From contig CALJHC010000003.1 in NCBI GenBank assembly GCA_938075415.1, positions 806,001-870,000 of the forward strand: a DNA stretch of 64,000 nucleotides, written 5' to 3'. Both the position numbers and the translations under genes were made by a program. The notes beneath the pieces were generated by a model. The model made no database searches and was not told where the DNA came from. It saw only the letters and a list, made by a program, of their open reading frames with translations. The stretch is from an uncultured Rubripirellula sp. Its GTDB lineage: Bacteria; Planctomycetota; Planctomycetia; Pirellulales; Pirellulaceae. This document shows, one piece after another, positions 54,801 through 63,386 of the stretch (within the stretch, counting starts at the first letter, position 1; each line of letters starts with the position of its first letter).

Positions 54801-55549
54801 CCCTGTCGATCGAACATCATCACACACCCGATCAGCATGATGATTCCTGCCCCAAGACCTTTGACAAGCTGCCAAACAATTCGCAGGCCAGGATCTCCAA
54901 TTCGGAAACCGGTTGAAAGACAATAAGTGATGAAGATGGCCGATATGAGAACTGCAGCATATGCCAAAACCTTCATGGTCCCGTTGCTCGTTTTTCTGGC
55001 CACCGCTCCCGTTGCAAACGTCAAGATGGTCAGTGATGCCAAGACGCCCCCCCAGAGGGTCTGAGAACTCATTGGCGGAACACCTTGAAGACCATCACTA
55101 CTACTTCCAGCAGAAATGACAATCGCTGCCAAAGCCATTCCAGACGCTACGAGAACTGCACCCACCCATAATCGAGTTCCCGAAGCGTGAATTCTGAATC
55201 GGGTAATTTTTGCCGCGATCAAATTAAGCATCAAAAGCATGCCGATGATCGCACCGCCCGGAACGGGAATCACACCTGGAATCGGTGTGTCATGAGGAAA
55301 AAACGCCTGCGGAAAAAAATCATCCAGGTGAAGCGGAGCTATCCAGGAGAGGAAGTAACGCTGCTTCACTTCCAGCATGTTCATTTCGTCCTGAGCCAAG
55401 GTACCCACCATGACAATCACTAGGGACAAAGCGAAGAGGACAACCGTCAACTTTAGAGATCCCAGTGACCTCATGATCGATAGAGACAGAGAATTAGCGG
55501 TTTGCGCTGTCGACAAGGGTTCGGTGGCATCGGAAGAAATGGTTGACAT
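51851..55549 (-). CDS. Fused ResB-CcsA cytochrome c maturation protein (CcsBA)
   Basis: A 1232-residue fusion of the two system II haem-lyase subunits. The ResB/CcsB part (about 1-560) starts LGSLKLTVVLFALSLVIVMVGTLAQ and has several helices and a periplasmic domain ending in RYRGETFYQSNYSALPGGKE. A middle part (about 600-930) has a helix pair and a soluble domain. The CcsA part (about 945-1232) contains VLDTQFWLATHVISVSLGYVATLVAG and the haem-handling WWD motif DDSWGRFWGWDPKENGALLIV near 1150, followed by HARWDG. Exports haem and attaches it to apocytochromes such as the dihaem protein in this window. Confidence 0.93.
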   Translation of the reverse strand: MSTISSDATEPLSTAQTANSLSLSIMRSLGSLKLTVVLFALSLVIVMVGTLAQDEMNMLEVKQRYFLSWIAPLHLDDFFPQAFFPHDTPIPGVIPVPGGAIIGMLLMLNLIAAKITRFRIHASGTRLWVGAVLVASGMALAAIVISAGSSSDGLQGVPPMSSQTLWGGVLASLTILTFATGAVARKTSNGTMKVLAYAAVLISAIFITYCLSTGFRIGDPGLRIVWQLVKGLGAGIIMLIGCVMMFDRQGGNVLLHLGVGLLMVGQFVFGDRQLEQRLQLVEGQSSNTLVNLDEVELAFLKTDELAQSIAVTPIPTSRLASAARSGKVITDPKLPVNVRVLEFYENSTLEDPSDIKNLANRGVGLEVIAKRASKSGGADAEMNFASAYIELLDKSTEESKGVFLVSQVLSDREVLVPNSPTKDLYDSVSVNGEKYEFGLKLHREVKPYWVQLEDVRQVTYSGTATPRDYSSFIRIIDPESGEDRRERVWMNNPLRYRGETFYQSNYSALPGGKEMTGIQVVRNSGWLIPYVACSITALGMLAHFMGTLTRFLKRRERETRQPNSKAENVDSEAAAGVSKQSLFPVYGTIGAYALLGIYMLVPWQAVMFSLRPQTRQAQFDFYSAGAIPISFRGRVMPLDSYARQALKAISNRESLPMDTAPPAMLNRLVGLGGKSQDSSQRLKTSAEDSGRKKLTAMQWLMEVAIDSDELRFLPMFRIDAEEVRSELMLERRKSKLYSLNEILANWAPVNEQVEAASKKEPRDRTFKERKLVELDSRTRQYTLTAAAFGIPDLDEIPAAEFEKMFPGASEQTRRLFALRQLENRMNALKGMNAPALVEPSEAAVVNDPLDPDWDAFSYALWDHLRSGGDRELKDARYGVKNFDAMIAAYSKGNTESFNESVDEQQEQVSTYSIPGYRQSMVSLERWMQSNWPTGTALVLYLIALVNGLVCFTMNLPRLRKAVWGALVVAFIIHTVAIICRILVTGRAPVINIYSSAVFIGWAAVLFSLVLERLFRYGIGNVLAGASGVITLLVAYGLNKGDTMPVLEAVLDTQFWLATHVISVSLGYVATLVAGTLGIAYLIAGWLRARKKTLHDLYRCCYGIACFGILFSFVGTVLGGLWADDSWGRFWGWDPKENGALLIVIWNALMLHARWDGMVGPRGFSLLAIGGNVVTAWSWFGTNELGIGMHSYGFTSGVLMWLSIYIVSQFAIIAFDAVFRLMRLPFGNSGANS

Positions 55550-55604
55550 TACAAACTATCTTTTAGTATGGAAAACGCGCTACAAACGGATAACCGCGAT
55601 TATT

Positions 55605-56747
55605 TTAAAGGGTCAGTCGAAGGCTCTGCAGGAACGAAACAACCTGCTTGGACTGGGATTTCACGGTTTCGGTCGGCCCAGTCATTTTGATAAACAGACT
55701 CTGTTCGTCAGCCAGCGGAACGATCGTTGCGTCGATCATTTTGGCATCCGGACCGGGACTACCGCCCATTAGAAACCGTTGGGCAGCACGACCATCAACC
55801 TCAATTTTCTCTGCGTCAGCCAATGCTTCATCGATAACCGTATCCGCGACTTCACCACTGCGAACTTGACCAAGCCATCGAGCAACGTTACCCCGCAAGT
55901 CCCCTCCCGCGATAATTACCGACATCTCCGCCACAGCCTCTTCTGGACCGGTATCAAACGAGGCCAGACGCATTGAACTAGCTTTACCGTTCCTCCAGCC
56001 ATCGGGACGCTCATACTGAACTCTGGAATCGTCATTCGTGGCCAATTTGGGTTGACTCGTTGGCGTCTCAGGCTGGCTCGATAACGATGCCGCCGGGGGA
56101 GATGAATTCATTCCTGCAAATGGGGGCACCATGGAACTCGGCCCATCGTCCAGTTTGCCAACAAAATCAACCCACACGCCCGTCCGGTCTGCCTCCGCTA
56201 CCTCTAGTTCCGCACCCCCAGCGAGTGGCTCAGCGGATGGATCGAGTTTTAATTGACCACGCCAGCGATTGACGTTGGCAGAAACTTGTTGGTCCCAATC
56301 CTCCTGAAGTGTGAGCGAAGAAATGCTCAAATCTAACTGTTTCTCGGGTGTCTCAATGGACACACTTGCAAAACGCATCGGTTTGTCCGCTGAACGTCGC
56401 CAATCTTCGGGCAATTGAGTTAAATCCGGTCCCTGCTCCTGAAAAGAAATATTCTCCACGAAATCTTGAAACGTCTCCTCTACCCCTGCGAGAGCATCAA
56501 CCGGACCAACAATCTTGAAAAACCAAACCTGATCCCCCTTTGGAAACATCGCGGCAAGCATTCGTTCCTGCTGGGGAAGAAATTCCGATGGCACTTTCGT
56601 CGAAATCACGTATGGCTCGATTGGCGCCGCTCTCTCGCCACATCCACTCAAGCAAACCGCAAGCACAATGAGGGCAAGGAATCGAGTGTTTTTTCCTAAG
56701 ATCACCTGTTTAATGGAGCTAGCCTGATCATGAAACGCAGTCGTCAT
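55605..56747 (-). CDS. Hypothetical lipoprotein
   Basis: From ATG 56747 the protein is 380 residues with a lipoprotein signal (RFLALIVLAVCLSGCGERAA). VPSEFLPQQERMLAAMFPKGDQVWFFKIVGP near 60 and later VSANVNRWRGQLKLDPSAEP, EVSVIIAGGD-like and NVARWLGQVRSGE repeats indicate two similar domains, each with a W-RGQL or W-GQVR segment. No named family recognised. It lies 55 bp upstream of ccsBA in the same direction and may be cotranscribed, so an assembly role is conceivable. Confidence 0.7.
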   Translation of the reverse strand: MTTAFHDQASSIKQVILGKNTRFLALIVLAVCLSGCGERAAPIEPYVISTKVPSEFLPQQERMLAAMFPKGDQVWFFKIVGPVDALAGVEETFQDFVENISFQEQGPDLTQLPEDWRRSADKPMRFASVSIETPEKQLDLSISSLTLQEDWDQQVSANVNRWRGQLKLDPSAEPLAGGAELEVAEADRTGVWVDFVGKLDDGPSSMVPPFAGMNSSPPAASLSSQPETPTSQPKLATNDDSRVQYERPDGWRNGKASSMRLASFDTGPEEAVAEMSVIIAGGDLRGNVARWLGQVRSGEVADTVIDEALADAEKIEVDGRAAQRFLMGGSPGPDAKMIDATIVPLADEQSLFIKMTGPTETVKSQSKQVVSFLQSLRLTL

Positions 56748-57452
56748 ATCGACCTGTGGGTGTTTGTGCCGCAAAGCACCGATCTGATGCTCGCGGAGGG
56801 AGGAAATTGAAATGGCAGATCGATGATCAGACGACCATCGCTGAGGACACGCAGGACTGGATCCGGGCCTTCGGTACTATAAACAGGACGTCCAGAAGGT
56901 TCGTACTCATGTTAGCGTATGTAAAGGACTTGTTAATCGAGCCAATAGGGCTGTAGGGACTGTGGCAATTCTAGGGGTTTCGTCACGGGTAAGCCAAACG
57001 ACGAGAGGATCCAAATAAAAGGGGTCTCTTGAAGCAGACGAAAATTGGGCGGGCACATTTGGGTCATCCAATACGCCTTGCAACGCTGAGACCGCCAAAT
57101 CAGAGTTGCCCATCAGCCACATTCATTGCAATTTCCGCAAAGAGGGCCGTTGGAATCCCTTTGCTATGGAAGCACTCGCCTCAAGGAAATGCATCCAAGC
57201 ACCTCAAAAAGTGGCTTTCCAACTCGCATGGCTTGAGAACGCCGGAAATCGCAATAGATTGCGACCGTGCCGCGTCACCGAAAGTCTCATCATCTGACAA
57301 AACTTGGCCTCAACCCCGGAATCGCGTTGCGATCATGGCAGTCGGAGAATCGATAATGAAAATCACTCGATTATAAGATCTCTGATGGTTGCACGGAGCC
57401 AAGGCATGCAGTCTTTGCCAAGACCCAAAGCTGAGGGCCTGAGCCCACCAGG
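56748..57452. other. 705-bp gap upstream of the lipoprotein gene
   Basis: No firm gene. Minus-strand frame 56907-57122 (71 codons, starting MWLMGNSDLAVSALQGVLDD) and a coding-like fragment just upstream broken by stops in different frames may be remnants of one decayed gene. No terminator for the HTH gene seen. Confidence 0.4.
56907..57122 (-). pseudogene. Possible gene remnant
   Basis: A 71-codon frame with protein-like composition is preceded in the same frame by a stop, before which another 23-codon stretch (MHFLEASASIAKGFQRPSL) continues in frame. This could be one gene interrupted by a TGA at 57123-57125, but no homologue is recognised and chance frames of this size exist elsewhere in the window. 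Confidence 0.2.
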
Positions 57453-58664
57453 CTATCGCCATCCCATCATTTCTGTGAGCGAATCCGTCAATGCACTGAC
57501 GGGCGTGGACGGTTCTGCATACGTCCAAAGGTTTCTGACCAAGTCCGTCATCAACATTCCACCAAGACTCATCACGCAGATGATCAACATGAGGGTGATG
57601 CACTGGAACAAGGTAAAAGGAACTTCGTAAGCAGCAGGCGAGGAAGCAACAACGGGAGTCGAAACGGAATCGTCCAGTGCGATCGCTTCTTCATCCGCAT
57701 CAAGGGCCAACGCGTCATCGGACGCCGCTGCATCTGCAAAAACACCATCGTCCAAGGCTTCTCCAACACCGAAAGCATTGGCATCTTCAAATTCGACAGC
57801 ATTATCAATTGCCTCTGAATCTTCCACCTCGATCACTTGGGACCCGCTGTCAAGATCCGCATCAAGTCCGATTCCCGAAGGAGAAAGTTGAAATTCTTCA
57901 TCTGCTTCAAAATCGGCCGCGAGATCACCCGATTTTGAACCGCTCTTACTGCCATCGCCCAGTTCCATATCCAAATCTAACGATGAGATACTGCTTCCGG
58001 CCAAATCGAGCGGTTCATTGTCCAAAGAGAGTCCGCTGTCTGAGGGGCTCTGCAGGTTGATGCCGCTGTCACCCGCAATCGAGATATCACTCCCCGCACT
58101 ACCGAGCATCAAATCATCATCGTCATCCGCAATGACCAAGTCATCATCCTCGGATAACGCGTCGTCAATTTCTCCACTCACGTCGAGTCCACTGCCGGCT
58201 AACAAATCCGAGCCACCACTAATCAACCCACTGCCTTCTTTGCCAGATCCGAGCAAGTTGAGTTCGCTCAGCACCCCACTACTGGGGCTGCTTGGGGCCC
58301 CGGCTTCCGAGCCGCCAACTACATTCAAATCTTCCATCAACTCCAAGCTGCTCGCACCGGCTTTGCTACCCGATTCGTCTGACTGCAATTCTAGAGAGTC
58401 GCTCCCCAAAAGGTCATCGCCCTCGCTTTCCATGAGCAAGTCACCCGATTCCATCAATTCATCATTATTCGATAGCTCATCAACGCCACCAGCAATCTCG
58501 TCCGCTAGATCGTCTGCAAGTTGATCAATCGCGTCCTCTGGAAATTTCCAGCTCGCTCCATCGCGAAAACCTCGAACTTGACCTTGGCTTCTCAAATCCA
58601 CCAAACGATCAGTGGAAATGCCAAGTTTCTGTGCGGCTTCTTCAAGTGAAAGGTAATTTGCCAT
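57453..58664 (-). CDS. Excisionase-type HTH protein with acidic linker and C-terminal membrane helix
   Basis: A 403-residue three-part protein. The N-terminus (residues 1-50), MANYLSLEEAAQKLGISTDRLVDLRSQGQVRGFRDGASWKFPEDAI, is a MerR/excisionase-type HTH. Residues 50-325 are a very acidic, Ser/Gly/Leu/Asp-rich disordered linker with loose repeats (SGSKSGSKSG, EDDDLVIADDDDDLML, LSLDNEPLDLAG). The C-terminus has one helix (FQCITLMLIICVMSLGGMLMTDLV) and a short tail. This architecture recurs in Planctomycetes; function unknown. It suggests a DNA-binding domain tethered to the membrane. Confidence 0.82.
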   Translation of the reverse strand: MANYLSLEEAAQKLGISTDRLVDLRSQGQVRGFRDGASWKFPEDAIDQLADDLADEIAGGVDELSNNDELMESGDLLMESEGDDLLGSDSLELQSDESGSKAGASSLELMEDLNVVGGSEAGAPSSPSSGVLSELNLLGSGKEGSGLISGGSDLLAGSGLDVSGEIDDALSEDDDLVIADDDDDLMLGSAGSDISIAGDSGINLQSPSDSGLSLDNEPLDLAGSSISSLDLDMELGDGSKSGSKSGDLAADFEADEEFQLSPSGIGLDADLDSGSQVIEVEDSEAIDNAVEFEDANAFGVGEALDDGVFADAAASDDALALDADEEAIALDDSVSTPVVASSPAAYEVPFTLFQCITLMLIICVMSLGGMLMTDLVRNLWTYAEPSTPVSALTDSLTEMMGWR

Positions 58665-58779
58665 TCGATTATCTTCTCTGGCTAAGTGCTTCTTAGGATT
58701 CCATGCCCGTAAGCCAAAGCACGGACATTAAAATTGAACAGCTCAAGAAAGGGGGAAATAAGATTTACCCTCTATCCGT

Positions 58780-59190
58780 TTATCGGCTCGAAAGCCCCTT
58801 GATCTCATCTGGAAGGGGGGCAGTGACGTTTAATTGCAGGGAAAAGTCAGCATCGATCGGCCGACTGCTGACTAGTTGGATTTCTCCCTCTGGACCCACA
58901 TGATACACAGCCATCCACGATTTTCCGGTATGAACTAACGTAATTGTTTGAGTTCCCGAGGCGTTGCATCCCGAAAAGCCAATCACGTCGCCAGATGATG
59001 CAACTCGGAAGCGTTCAAGTGCGTCGACCTGAGTCGCTTGCGTCGGTGAAGCCGAGGACACCCCCCCGGAAGGTGGCGACTGTTGTCCCACACCCGCGGA
59101 GACAATCGAAACAACAACCAGTAACACAGCCCAGACTCGTAAGGGAGCAAACGATTCTACTGAAAAACGGCCGTTATTTATGTGTTTCAT
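58780..59190 (-). CDS. Small secreted protein
   Basis: A 136-residue protein with signal peptide (LRVWAVLLVVVSIVSAGVG), a Ser/Gln/Pro-rich linker, and a compact domain of about 75 residues (VDALERFRVASSGDVIGFSGCNASGTQTITLVHTGKSWMAVYHVGPEGEIQLVSSRPI) rich in beta-prone residues. GAGGA lies just before the ATG. Directly upstream (115 bp) of the HTH/membrane gene and possibly cotranscribed with it. No family recognised. Confidence 0.75.
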   Translation of the reverse strand: MKHINNGRFSVESFAPLRVWAVLLVVVSIVSAGVGQQSPPSGGVSSASPTQATQVDALERFRVASSGDVIGFSGCNASGTQTITLVHTGKSWMAVYHVGPEGEIQLVSSRPIDADFSLQLNVTAPLPDEIKGLSSR

Positions 59191-59640
59191 CGTCCTCTAA
59201 TCACCTAGTCAGGGGCCCCACGGCAAAGCAATCTCGATGTTTTGAAGCCTGCTTCAGGTCGCTACTCAACGACAAAAGAAGAATTCTCTGGAAAAGCAGG
59301 CTCAAACAACGATGCACTCGCGATCCTAAGAATTTTGAACGAATCACCGCAAGAGAGGAACTGGCGACGCGAATGGATCGCGGGTCGGGGGTTCTCAGGA
59401 TACCTGAACGATCTATCTGCCCGCATTGAATTTGACTTTCGTGATCGATGCCTTTGGATCAGAAAATATAACGATTGCATGGATTGAACCGGTCAAACAA
59501 GTCGATGCAGAAAGTGGGGTGTGTGAGCACCCGTCGACTTGCACGCAAGGAGTTGCGCGTGAGACGGCCTGTCCGCTTGTCATTTGTTTCAAAGCATCTT
59601 GGGACCTGAATGACTTCCACTCACCGCTCGAGGTTCGATT
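59191..59640. other. 450-bp gap upstream of the ExbB-like operon
   Basis: A plus-strand frame at 59242-59487 (81 codons, TTG start) and an overlapping one at 59426-59686 are equally protein-like, and neither has a ribosome binding site, so neither is called. The promoters of the plus-strand operon and of the minus-strand secreted protein are expected here. Confidence 0.4.
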
Positions 59641-61251
59641 GTGTCTAATTTCGCTGAAGAAGCCTCAACCATTCCATCGGAGGTGAGTTCCGATTTGGAC
59701 AGGCAACACAACGCGTCAACGAACAACACCGGCCCTCGAGCATCCAATGGCAACCTTCGAGCAGTTTCCCTCGGGATCTTCCTTGTAGCTGTTTTCTACA
59801 GCGTCACCGTCTATTCGCCGTACTCGGCCCTGCAACGCTACTTCCTGGGACACCCAATTGCCGTTGCGGCCACCGTGCTCTTCTGGTTTGCGATTTCAGT
59901 ACTGATTACCAAGTATCTTTGGATTTCAAAACAACGTCGGCAATTTGAAACCCTTCGAAATGAAGATATCTCCCCATCACTATCAACCCGTTCGCCTGCT
60001 GATCGATGGCTTAAAGAGAATAATGCTGGCGCCGTCGCCAAGCATTGGCTCGCCGACTTACAGCGGCAGCCTATCAGCCTTCAAAGCAACCTTCTGACAC
60101 AACGCCTCAGGGAAATTCTCATCCGTCAGAATCAGCGTGGCTCCGCTAATTTGCTAGCCGATGATTTGAGGGAATTATCGTTACGAGATTCTGATTCAGC
60201 CCATGATTCCTATGGATTAGTAAGGATCATTAGTTGGGCAATTCCAATGCTTGGATTCTTAGGAACTGTGATCGGGATTACCCAGACATTGGGAGGACTT
60301 GACTTCACCAATGGCACAGCGGCAGTTGAAAATCTAAAAAGCGGTCTCTATGTCGCATTCGATACCACGGCGGTTGGCTTGGTGCTGTCTGTTTTAGCCA
60401 TCTTCATCCAGTTTCCCATCGAGCGAAGTGAACAGCGATTACTAGCAGCAGTTGACGCCAGAGTTGGTGACCTTGTTTCAGCCAATCTCCCCAGTGCCCC
60501 TGAATCTGACAATCACATTGATCTGGTCACCAATCTTTGCAGCGGAATTCATGCAGCAGTTGCTGAATCGTTGGACCATCAGGCCAAACTATGGCGAGCA
60601 ACCATTACTGAGGCACAAAATCATTGGCGGGAAGCGCAAAACGATCACGCAGAGCAAATCAGTCACGCAATCAAAAATCTGTTGGGACCCACGGTAAGTG
60701 ATCACGCCAAACTCTTTAGCACTGCTGCGACATCACTCAGTCAAAACCTTGAGCAACACGCAAAGCATGTAAAGACCAGTATCCTATTAGCCAACGAAGC
60801 AACCGAGAAAACGCGCCAACGCTCTGATGCCTCCTTGATAGAGTCCCTTGAAAGCACGCTCACCCCCGTTTTCACTGAGCATGCAAAGCAAGTCAATGAA
60901 TCACTGATTCAATCAACAAAACATTTAGAGACGCTTCAAGAGTCATGGAACAACCAAGCCAAACTCAACCAAGCGTCTTCGATCTCTCAAGAGCAGGCAT
61001 TACGAAAGTTGGACGAAACGGTCTCAAAGACGCATGGTCATAGTGAATCGCTCTTAAGATTGCAGCAATCGCTCGATGCCAACCTGCAGCAGTTAAATGC
61101 GACCAATGCCCAAGTCGACCATGATGCTAAACGTGACCTCAACGATGGTCTCGCTGAAGCCATGCGATACCTGGCTCGAACCGTCGATCAACTATCTCGA
61201 CAAAATACCGAGAGCCAAGATCGTCAGAGGGCAAAGAGGTCAGCAGCATGA
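59641..61251 (+). CDS. TolQ/ExbB/MotA-type proton channel with long cytoplasmic tail
   Basis: A 536-residue channel subunit. Membrane helices lie at about 40-60, 72-94, 196-218 and 238-262. IISWAIPMLGFLGTVIGITQTLGGLD and LKSGLYVAFDTTAVGLVLSVLAIFIQFPIERSEQRLLAAVDARVGDL are the MotA/TolQ/ExbB signatures. The last 270 residues form a helical tail with repeated His-Ala-Lys motifs (DHAKLFSTA, QHAKHVKTS, EHAKQVNES), unlike ordinary ExbB. GTG 59641 has GAGGT seven bases upstream. The stop overlaps the next ATG (ATGA). Confidence 0.85.
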   Translation: MSNFAEEASTIPSEVSSDLDRQHNASTNNTGPRASNGNLRAVSLGIFLVAVFYSVTVYSPYSALQRYFLGHPIAVAATVLFWFAISVLITKYLWISKQRRQFETLRNEDISPSLSTRSPADRWLKENNAGAVAKHWLADLQRQPISLQSNLLTQRLREILIRQNQRGSANLLADDLRELSLRDSDSAHDSYGLVRIISWAIPMLGFLGTVIGITQTLGGLDFTNGTAAVENLKSGLYVAFDTTAVGLVLSVLAIFIQFPIERSEQRLLAAVDARVGDLVSANLPSAPESDNHIDLVTNLCSGIHAAVAESLDHQAKLWRATITEAQNHWREAQNDHAEQISHAIKNLLGPTVSDHAKLFSTAATSLSQNLEQHAKHVKTSILLANEATEKTRQRSDASLIESLESTLTPVFTEHAKQVNESLIQSTKHLETLQESWNNQAKLNQASSISQEQALRKLDETVSKTHGHSESLLRLQQSLDANLQQLNATNAQVDHDAKRDLNDGLAEAMRYLARTVDQLSRQNTESQDRQRAKRSAA

Positions 61252-63386
61252 GCCAGAGGCGAAAAAACCTCTCGCCAACCCTTTTCCCTTTCTTGGCGGT
61301 ATTGGTATGCACCCTCGGTACGCTCATCCTGCTTTTGGCATTGGTTGCCCAAAATGCAGCTTCTTCAGCCGATGCAGCAGACCAGCGGACAGCGCAGCAA
61401 AATAAGCAAGTCCCCCCCGGCAACAAGCGGGCACTTCCATCAGCCGAAGACGCGGAAAACCTCTTGAGAGAAGAGGAGTTCAGGCTCGAGGCTCTCATCT
61501 CTTTTCGCAATCTCCAAACGACCGATTTGGAGAACAAACGCGATGAATTGACTCATCTTGAAAGTCACATTGCCAGATTAGAACAACGACTTCAATCTCT
61601 TGAGAAAGAGATCCTTTCGGCGTCTCAGTCCAAGCAATCTGATGTAGTCAAGGAATCAGACGTTCTCGAAATCTCGGAGAAAATTAAAGCGACTCAAAAA
61701 GCGATTGCGCAGCTGAAAAAAGACCAAACAAAGACTGATCCGCGAGTTGTGATTGTTCCACACCAAGGACCCAACGGCACGGAACGTCGCGCTGTCTATG
61801 TCGAGTGCACCAGTGACGGTGTCACCATCATGCCAGAAGGGTCCAAAATCACGATCGAACAGCTCAATCGCTCAAACCTTTCCGCCAATCCTCTCGACGC
61901 AGCATTGAGAGTTATTCGTCTTCATGCGATGCAAGTGTACGAAGATCCAATCTCGCCATACCCTTTGCTCGTGGTTCGGCCAAACGGCATTAAATCTTAC
62001 GCGGCTGCACGAAAAGCCATGACCTCTTGGGATGATCAATTTGGTTACGAACTTGTGGCATCAGAGACCGAATTGGCGTTCCCAGTGAAGGACCGAGTGC
62101 TTCGCAAAACCATTGACGAGGCGATTCAAAAAGCTATCGATGCTCAGACACAGTTTGCCACAGTGGCGAGTCTGGGGGACGTGGCGAAAAATCGCGGGGG
62201 ACTGTCAGGGAACAAAACAAGACGAATGAAGCAGCAAAACCTACCGACACTTTCAGCTGCAGCGATGGAAAGATCCGGACGGGCAAACGGCTATCACCAA
62301 CTTAGTAATGATTACCGATCTTTCCCCAGCCTTAGCCCCAACTCGGGCAATCCATCACACAACCGCTACCCATCAACAGTAACTTACGATCCACCAAAAC
62401 GAGATCAATCAACATCGACTAACACTTCTAATCAGTTTGATCCTCATTCAAAAACGGCGGGCAAGTCAAAAGAACTCCCAAATAAAAAAGCTGGACCCAG
62501 TTACACCCTTCCCCATGGTTCACCAAATCCCGCTCAAAGTGGTTCGGTGTTACAACCCTCAGCAGAAAATGGTCAAGCAAGCTCCTTCACGGCACTGCCA
62601 CCTCCGTCAACGCAATCAGAAAACCACTCTGTTTCCATGACTCTTCCAGGTGGCACTTCTGAAGGAAATGTTACTGAACCATTTGGTTCTTCCAAGAACC
62701 AAGCTGCCCCTGAATCTGTGCGGAATGAACCTGCAGAAGCATACACTGCCGAATCAATCCAAATCAGCAAAGATACAAACAACAGCAGTACAGAATCGGT
62801 TCACCAAGGTTCCCTGACTGATGGCGCTGAATCAGCACTCGGTCAATCAGCTAATTCGGCAACCTCACCGAGCTTGGCCGACAAGCCGCCTGCCGATTCG
62901 AATGGATCTGCATCGAGGATGTCCACAACTCTGGAGCCCCCCTCGGATGAACGCCTCCGGTTGAACCAACCACCGCCACCCAATTGGGATCATTCAAAAC
63001 CAGCACATCCACTCCAGAAAACATTACTGGAGAAAAAAGGTCGTAACTGGGCAATTCCCAATTCGGTCGGCTTGGCCAATGGGAATGCCATTATCCGCAC
63101 GCTCCGGATGGAATGTTACTCCGATCGGCTGATATTACGACCAAGTCGACAAAACGCTTCGACAGAAATCTTCTCATTCTTTGATAGCAATATTGAGCGT
63201 GCTTCCCTTCAACTCGCTTCGACTGTTCACGATCGAATTGAACAATGGGGACCCGCGTTACCCGGCGGCCATTGGCTGCCGCAGCTGGAAATATTCGTCA
63301 GCGAAGAGGGTGAATCAGCCTATGCGAGATTGCTCTCGCACCTGAGGGGAAGTGGCCTAGAACTGATTCGAAAAGGAACACCATGA
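61248..63386 (+). CDS. Channel partner subunit 1: single-pass protein with duplicated C-terminal domain
   Basis: A 712-residue protein with one N-terminal helix (LFPFLAVLVCTLGTLILLLALVA, residues 12-34), then coiled coil (about 66-160), a first domain (about 170-285, beginning AVYVECTSDGVTIMPEG and including YPLLVVRPNGIKSYAAARKAM), a long Ser/Asn/Pro-rich disordered linker (about 290-590), and a second copy of the domain (about 615-710: LRMECYSDRLILRPS, LPQLEIFVSEEGESAYARLL). Topology is ExbD/TolR/MotB-like but the helix lacks an Asp. AGAGG precedes the ATG; ATGA overlaps on both sides couple it to its neighbours. Confidence 0.75.
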   Translation: MSQRRKNLSPTLFPFLAVLVCTLGTLILLLALVAQNAASSADAADQRTAQQNKQVPPGNKRALPSAEDAENLLREEEFRLEALISFRNLQTTDLENKRDELTHLESHIARLEQRLQSLEKEILSASQSKQSDVVKESDVLEISEKIKATQKAIAQLKKDQTKTDPRVVIVPHQGPNGTERRAVYVECTSDGVTIMPEGSKITIEQLNRSNLSANPLDAALRVIRLHAMQVYEDPISPYPLLVVRPNGIKSYAAARKAMTSWDDQFGYELVASETELAFPVKDRVLRKTIDEAIQKAIDAQTQFATVASLGDVAKNRGGLSGNKTRRMKQQNLPTLSAAAMERSGRANGYHQLSNDYRSFPSLSPNSGNPSHNRYPSTVTYDPPKRDQSTSTNTSNQFDPHSKTAGKSKELPNKKAGPSYTLPHGSPNPAQSGSVLQPSAENGQASSFTALPPPSTQSENHSVSMTLPGGTSEGNVTEPFGSSKNQAAPESVRNEPAEAYTAESIQISKDTNNSSTESVHQGSLTDGAESALGQSANSATSPSLADKPPADSNGSASRMSTTLEPPSDERLRLNQPPPPNWDHSKPAHPLQKTLLEKKGRNWAIPNSVGLANGNAIIRTLRMECYSDRLILRPSRQNASTEIFSFFDSNIERASLQLASTVHDRIEQWGPALPGGHWLPQLEIFVSEEGESAYARLLSHLRGSGLELIRKGTP

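Noticed and set aside
59242..59487. 81-codon plus-strand frame upstream of the ExbB-like operon
   Set aside because: TTG start without a ribosome binding site, and an overlapping frame looks equally protein-like, so composition is not informative.
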